Shown here: positions 19,827-22,781 of the stretch, piece by piece
Numbering within the stretch: position 1 is the stretch's first letter
How the letters are laid out: each line of letters starts with the position of its first letter
Virus record (IMG/VR): IMGVR_UViG_3300032083_002849
Span: 1-22,781 of that record
Reading direction: 5' to 3' (one strand)
DNA: 22,781 nt
Source of the DNA: a virus
Made by a program: the position numbers and the translations under genes
The notes under the pieces: generated by a model
Database searches by the model: none
The model's input: the letters and a program-made list of their open reading frames with translations, nothing else
Told to the model about the DNA's origin: nothing

Positions 19827-20100
19827 AGTAGTCGTAGTTGAAGATGCAGAAGCAGAAGAAGCTCCAGCACCTGTAACATGGTACAACAGTATTTCATCTT
19901 CCCAGATAGACAAATGGCGCATTTGGCCTCGTATGTTAATCACTCTTTATGGTGTTATGTTCTATAGAACAACTGAATGGTTTATGGCTCTTCCCGAACC
20001 AACTAATGCTCAGAGTGCATTTATATCCGTTATTGTAGGTGCTGGTGCCGCATGGTTTGGACTCTATTGTGGTTCTGGTGGTAGTAAGGATAAAAAATAA
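19819..20100 (+). CDS. two-span membrane protein, holin-like candidate (93 aa)
   Basis: Starts MAKVVVVEDAEAEEAPAPVT. Two hydrophobic spans are seen, about 36-57 (IWPRMLITLYGVMFYRTTEW) and about 66-84 (SAFISVIVGAGAAWFGLY), joined by the MALPEPTNAQ turn; the acidic N-terminus and Gly/Lys tail flank them. The MALP-PT...SVIVGAGAAWFGLY pattern recurs next to the tape measure in marine T4-like phages (recalled). A holin is possible from topology, but position in the tail operon also allows a virion membrane or injection role. AGGAG precedes the ATG. Confidence 0.75.
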   Translation: MAKVVVVEDAEAEEAPAPVTWYNSISSSQIDKWRIWPRMLITLYGVMFYRTTEWFMALPEPTNAQSAFISVIVGAGAAWFGLYCGSGGSKDKK

Positions 20101-21791
20101 TGGCTGCTGAAACATTAACAGATGTAACAAAAGGTTTACAAGAAGTAAATGAAACTCTTCGGCAACAAGCGGTGGCTGAGGGTAAGGCTGATCCTCTTAA
20201 ATTTATAAAAGAAGAAGCTGTTAACCTTTTAATTGCAGAATCTAACCGTAGAGCTTCAAAAGAATTAGTGAAGGTAGAAAAGAAGGAAGCAAAAGACTTA
20301 CTAAAGACAGACAAGGCGGCCGCCAAGGCACGAAAAGCAATTGCTAGTGATTTAGTCGAACATTCAAAAACGCGAGACACATATTTGCAAAATATGGCTG
20401 GTGGATTTGATCAACTCCAACTCGGTCAGCAGCGCGTGATCAACGCCAACAGAAGTTATTTTGAAAAAATTGCTGATAACTTTAAGGCCGTAGGCGAACA
20501 CTTGGTGGGAATGTATAAAGAAGGCCTGACTGACCGCCGATTTCAAGGTGCAGCTGCAGCAGAGGATAAAAAGAAAAAGAAATTTAATGAAACGAGAACA
20601 TATAAAGTCCTTCAAGGAATTGGAAAAGGTATTTTATCTATGTCAATGTCACTTGGTGGTTTACTAAAAGATAAAGTAAAGGCTGGTGTTTCATCAATTT
20701 TTGGTTTACTACAGAACCTTGCTCTTGGTGGTTTAGCTCTTGCTGCAATTGCATTTTTAAATAATCCAAAATTTGCAGAAATGATGAAATTTATTAGAGA
20801 TGAAGTTATACCAGTGATAGGTAAATTTTATGAGGATATATTAGTTCCATTATTTCAAAACTTAAAAACATACTTTTTTGATGTAATAGAAAGTTTTGGT
20901 AAGTTTTTTGATGATCCTGATTTTCAAAAAACCATTAAGAATTTTAAAGAGGGTAAATTCCTTGATGGATTTGGAAGTCTTTTCACAAGTCTTTTAAAAC
21001 CAGGCGGTTTGATTGACAATTTATCAACAAATTTATGGAATCTATTTGCCCGTATATTTGGGATGGAACAGATTGAAGGTAAGGATACAGTTTTTGGTAT
21101 GATAGGAAAACAGTTTATAAAATTTTATGCAAGATTTCAAAATTATTTTAGAAGTACGGTAAACGATGTTTTTAAAACACTTAAAATGGACAATAGACTT
21201 GATCTAATTGATGAAGATACTGGTAAAAATATTGAGAGCGAGTATAATAAAAAGATACGATTAGAGAAAGAAGCAGAACAAGCAAAAAGAGAAGAGCTTA
21301 TTAAGGCAACGCCGGAGCTTACAGAAAAAAGAGATGCTCTGGTGAAAGAAAGAGCAAGAATTGAGGCCATGCCTAAGCGGATGGGCGATGGATTTACCGC
21401 ACTTGTTAATATGGAAAGAATTAAAGCCGAAAGAAAACTTCTAGATGATGAAGCGGAACTGCAAAAAATTGCAGAAAACAAAATACGGGATGAACAGATC
21501 AAAAAGGAAGTAAAAAACAAACTCGGCAGAGGAGCACTTTTCTCATCTATTGAGAAAAGAATAGAAAATCAAGAGAAGTTTTTAGTAATAGCAAGAAAAA
21601 AAGAAAATGCTGAAAACATTGCACGAATCACGAAAAGACTTGAAGATATGAAAAAGTATAAAGCTGCAATTGTAAGTAATAGTGGTAACACTCAAGTAAT
21701 TACTTCTGATAGTAGTCAGAAATTTTCAATATCATCTCATCCTATCCATATCCAAAGTCCAACGATTGCGACATTGACCAACATTCCTTAG
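20100..21791 (+). CDS. 29: tail length tape measure protein, gp29-like (563 aa)
   Basis: A long, mainly helical protein close to the length of T4 gp29 (590). The N-terminal 150 residues are charged helices (LIAESNRRASKELVKVEKKE). A hydrophobic block lies at about 198-220 (LLQNLALGGLALAAIAFL), and a Glu/Lys/Arg coiled coil fills about 378-520. Such hydrophobic-plus-coiled architecture and position after gp26/gp51 fit the tape measure, which sets tail length inside the tube and may line the exit channel on injection. The ATG overlaps the upstream stop (TAATG). Short GC-richer patches (for example GCGGCCGC near 20318) differ from the AT-rich surroundings. Ends 33 nt before a terminator. Confidence 0.78.
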   Translation: MAAETLTDVTKGLQEVNETLRQQAVAEGKADPLKFIKEEAVNLLIAESNRRASKELVKVEKKEAKDLLKTDKAAAKARKAIASDLVEHSKTRDTYLQNMAGGFDQLQLGQQRVINANRSYFEKIADNFKAVGEHLVGMYKEGLTDRRFQGAAAAEDKKKKKFNETRTYKVLQGIGKGILSMSMSLGGLLKDKVKAGVSSIFGLLQNLALGGLALAAIAFLNNPKFAEMMKFIRDEVIPVIGKFYEDILVPLFQNLKTYFFDVIESFGKFFDDPDFQKTIKNFKEGKFLDGFGSLFTSLLKPGGLIDNLSTNLWNLFARIFGMEQIEGKDTVFGMIGKQFIKFYARFQNYFRSTVNDVFKTLKMDNRLDLIDEDTGKNIESEYNKKIRLEKEAEQAKREELIKATPELTEKRDALVKERARIEAMPKRMGDGFTALVNMERIKAERKLLDDEAELQKIAENKIRDEQIKKEVKNKLGRGALFSSIEKRIENQEKFLVIARKKENAENIARITKRLEDMKKYKAAIVSNSGNTQVITSDSSQKFSISSHPIHIQSPTIATLTNIP

Positions 21792-21824
21792 TAGATGTTG
21801 AGTTTGTTAAACTTTAAAAAATAA

Positions 21825-21850
21825 AAACCCCTGTATTTCTACAGGGGTTT
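21825..21850. terminator. bidirectional Rho-independent terminator
   Basis: AAACCCCTGTA (21825-21835), loop TTTC, TACAGGGGTTT (21840-21850): a perfect 11-bp stem. It is followed by CTTTTT on the plus strand and by TTATTTTTT on the minus strand. It lies between the convergent tape measure gene and the exported protein gene and should stop transcription from both sides. Confidence 0.93.
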
Positions 21851-21854
21851 CTTT

Positions 21855-22277
21855 TTATCGTTTGATGGTAATTCCACCATCTTCATCAAATTTTAGATTG
21901 ATCCACTCACTGTCCTTTGTTGGACATTTTCTTTCAAAAGATTTATCCTCAAACCAACCTGTATGGCGCCTAATACCAGAGAACTTATCACTCAGAGGTT
22001 CACTTGAAACTCCTGTCACTGGTTGTGCATTAGGTGCTGGTTGTATACTTTCAATCGCAGAAACTAATTCGTTTACTTTTGAATCAGGGCCTACAGTAAC
22101 ACCAGAGCCAATATAATTTTTAACTAATTCAAAATCTGCACAATTCATTACAGGTGGATTAGTTAGTTTAAGTGTTCCACGTTCAATGTTATCTCTACAT
22201 TCAATTGTAACACTGTTTGCACTAGCAGCAGTACTAAAAAGTACCACTGCTGATGCGATCATAATAAAAGTCTTCAT
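21855..22277 (-). CDS. putative exported protein (140 aa)
   Basis: The N-terminus MKTFIMIASAVVLFSTAASA is a classical signal peptide with an A-S-A cleavage motif, so the mature part would be periplasmic in the host. The mature region has Cys27, Cys46 and a third in FERKCPTK, a Pro/Gln linker (SIQPAPNAQPVTG), and a C-terminal WINLKFDEDGGITIKR. GAGGA lies about 11 nt before ATG 22277; a TTG directly before it is the alternative start. It is separated by 3 nt from gp32 and ends at the terminator, so it is probably cotranscribed with gp32. No family is recognised. Confidence 0.7.
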   Translation of the reverse strand: MKTFIMIASAVVLFSTAASANSVTIECRDNIERGTLKLTNPPVMNCADFELVKNYIGSGVTVGPDSKVNELVSAIESIQPAPNAQPVTGVSSEPLSDKFSGIRRHTGWFEDKSFERKCPTKDSEWINLKFDEDGGITIKR

Positions 22278-22280
22278 CAA

Positions 22281-22781
22281 TCAACCGTCCTCGGCAAGTT
22301 TTTCAAAATATGACATAGTATCGTCATCTTCATCAGAAGAAGTAACTGATACAGTAGGAGCAGGCTCCTCTTTTGTATCTACTACGATTGTCTGTACTGG
22401 TGAGTCATCAAATGCTTGATCAGTTTTGAAATCTGTGACATTACCAACTCTAGTAGTGCCTGACAAAACTGTATTCAAACGAGTCTGCAACTCATCATAA
22501 GACTTGAAGTTAGATGGAGCAGTAAACTCTGTGAGAGAATATTGTTTTTCCCAAAGTGCCTCAAGTTCTGCATCATCACCATTCAATAGAGCAGATGGTG
22601 CATCAAACTCTGACTTGTCATAGTTCCAGTAACCATCGACCTTACGTAGTTTCAATTTGAAGTTTGCACCTTCCCAAAAATCAAATGGATTTACTGGAGT
22701 CTCATCTTCAAATGCAGGCTGCATTGTCTCCATAACCTTATCAAAGATTTTCTTACCATAACGATAAAGGAATACTTTACA
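22281..22781 (-). CDS. 32: single-stranded DNA-binding protein gp32, C-terminal part (gene runs off the right edge)
   Basis: The frame is open to the window end and reads CKVFLYRYGKKIFDKVMETM, VNPFDFWEGANFKLKLRKVD, GYWNYDKSEF and ALWEKQYSLTEF, the core ssDNA-binding region of T4-like gp32. The end SSDEDDDTMSYFEKLAEDG is the acidic C-terminal tail that recruits replication proteins. The N-terminal cooperativity domain and the zinc site lie beyond the window. gp32 coats single-stranded DNA during replication and recombination with UvsX, and works beside gp41. An internal ATG at 22733 is not the true start. Confidence 0.92.
   Translation of the reverse strand, partial: CKVFLYRYGKKIFDKVMETMQPAFEDETPVNPFDFWEGANFKLKLRKVDGYWNYDKSEFDAPSALLNGDDAELEALWEKQYSLTEFTAPSNFKSYDELQTRLNTVLSGTTRVGNVTDFKTDQAFDDSPVQTIVVDTKEEPAPTVSVTSSDEDDDTMSYFEKLAEDG

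Overview
The window is a piece of a contractile-tailed, T4-like marine phage (cyanophage/pelagiphage type). It encodes recognisable homologues of UvsX (5' end of the gene only), gp41 helicase and gp32 (partial), and of the tail and head proteins gp53, gp48, a gp27-like hub protein, gp4, gp54, gp26, gp51 and a gp29-like tape measure. The DNA is AT-rich and densely packed, with many TAATG/ATGA stop-start overlaps. The captured sigma-factor domain at 2105-2521 resembles alphaproteobacterial RpoD more than the gammaproteobacterial form. With the sigma70-like promoters, this suggests an alphaproteobacterial host, which is an inference.

Layout. 1-12531 is almost entirely minus strand and holds early/replication genes. 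Nine promoters of one design punctuate it: TTGACA or TTGACT, exactly 17 bp, then a -10 box usually preceded by TGN. They divide it into units: SprT-like protease plus OB-fold protein (12.5-11.6 kb); a long run of small proteins, an IscA/HesB Fe-S protein, putative exported proteins, an SNase-type nuclease and a 928-residue FecR/RTX protein (11.6-5.4 kb); gp41 with small partners and a glutaredoxin (5.4-3.0 kb); an RpoD-region-4-only protein followed by a string of microproteins (2.6-1.4 kb); a structured, largely non-coding stretch (about 1.26-0.44 kb); and uvsX at the left edge. One small plus-strand gene with its own extended -10 promoter lies at 12645-12752.

From 12.75 to 16.8 kb, minus-strand genes encode a P-loop kinase, a gp27-like hub protein, gp53 and gp48. 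From 16.8 to 21.8 kb, plus-strand genes encode gp4, a conserved late protein, gp54, gp26 (with gp51 apparently reached by a -1 frameshift), two membrane proteins and the tape measure. The two late blocks diverge from a T4-type late promoter octamer at 16801-16808. A bidirectional terminator at 21825-21850 separates the tape measure from a convergent exported protein and gp32.

The main points for a second look are the T_TTT_TTC slippery site joining gp26 to a gp51 that has no start codon, the stand-alone sigma region 4 with a changed -35 recognition helix, the exported FecR/RTX protein inside the replication region, an MscS-like membrane protein in the tail operon, and the structured promoter-rich region at 0.44-1.43 kb.
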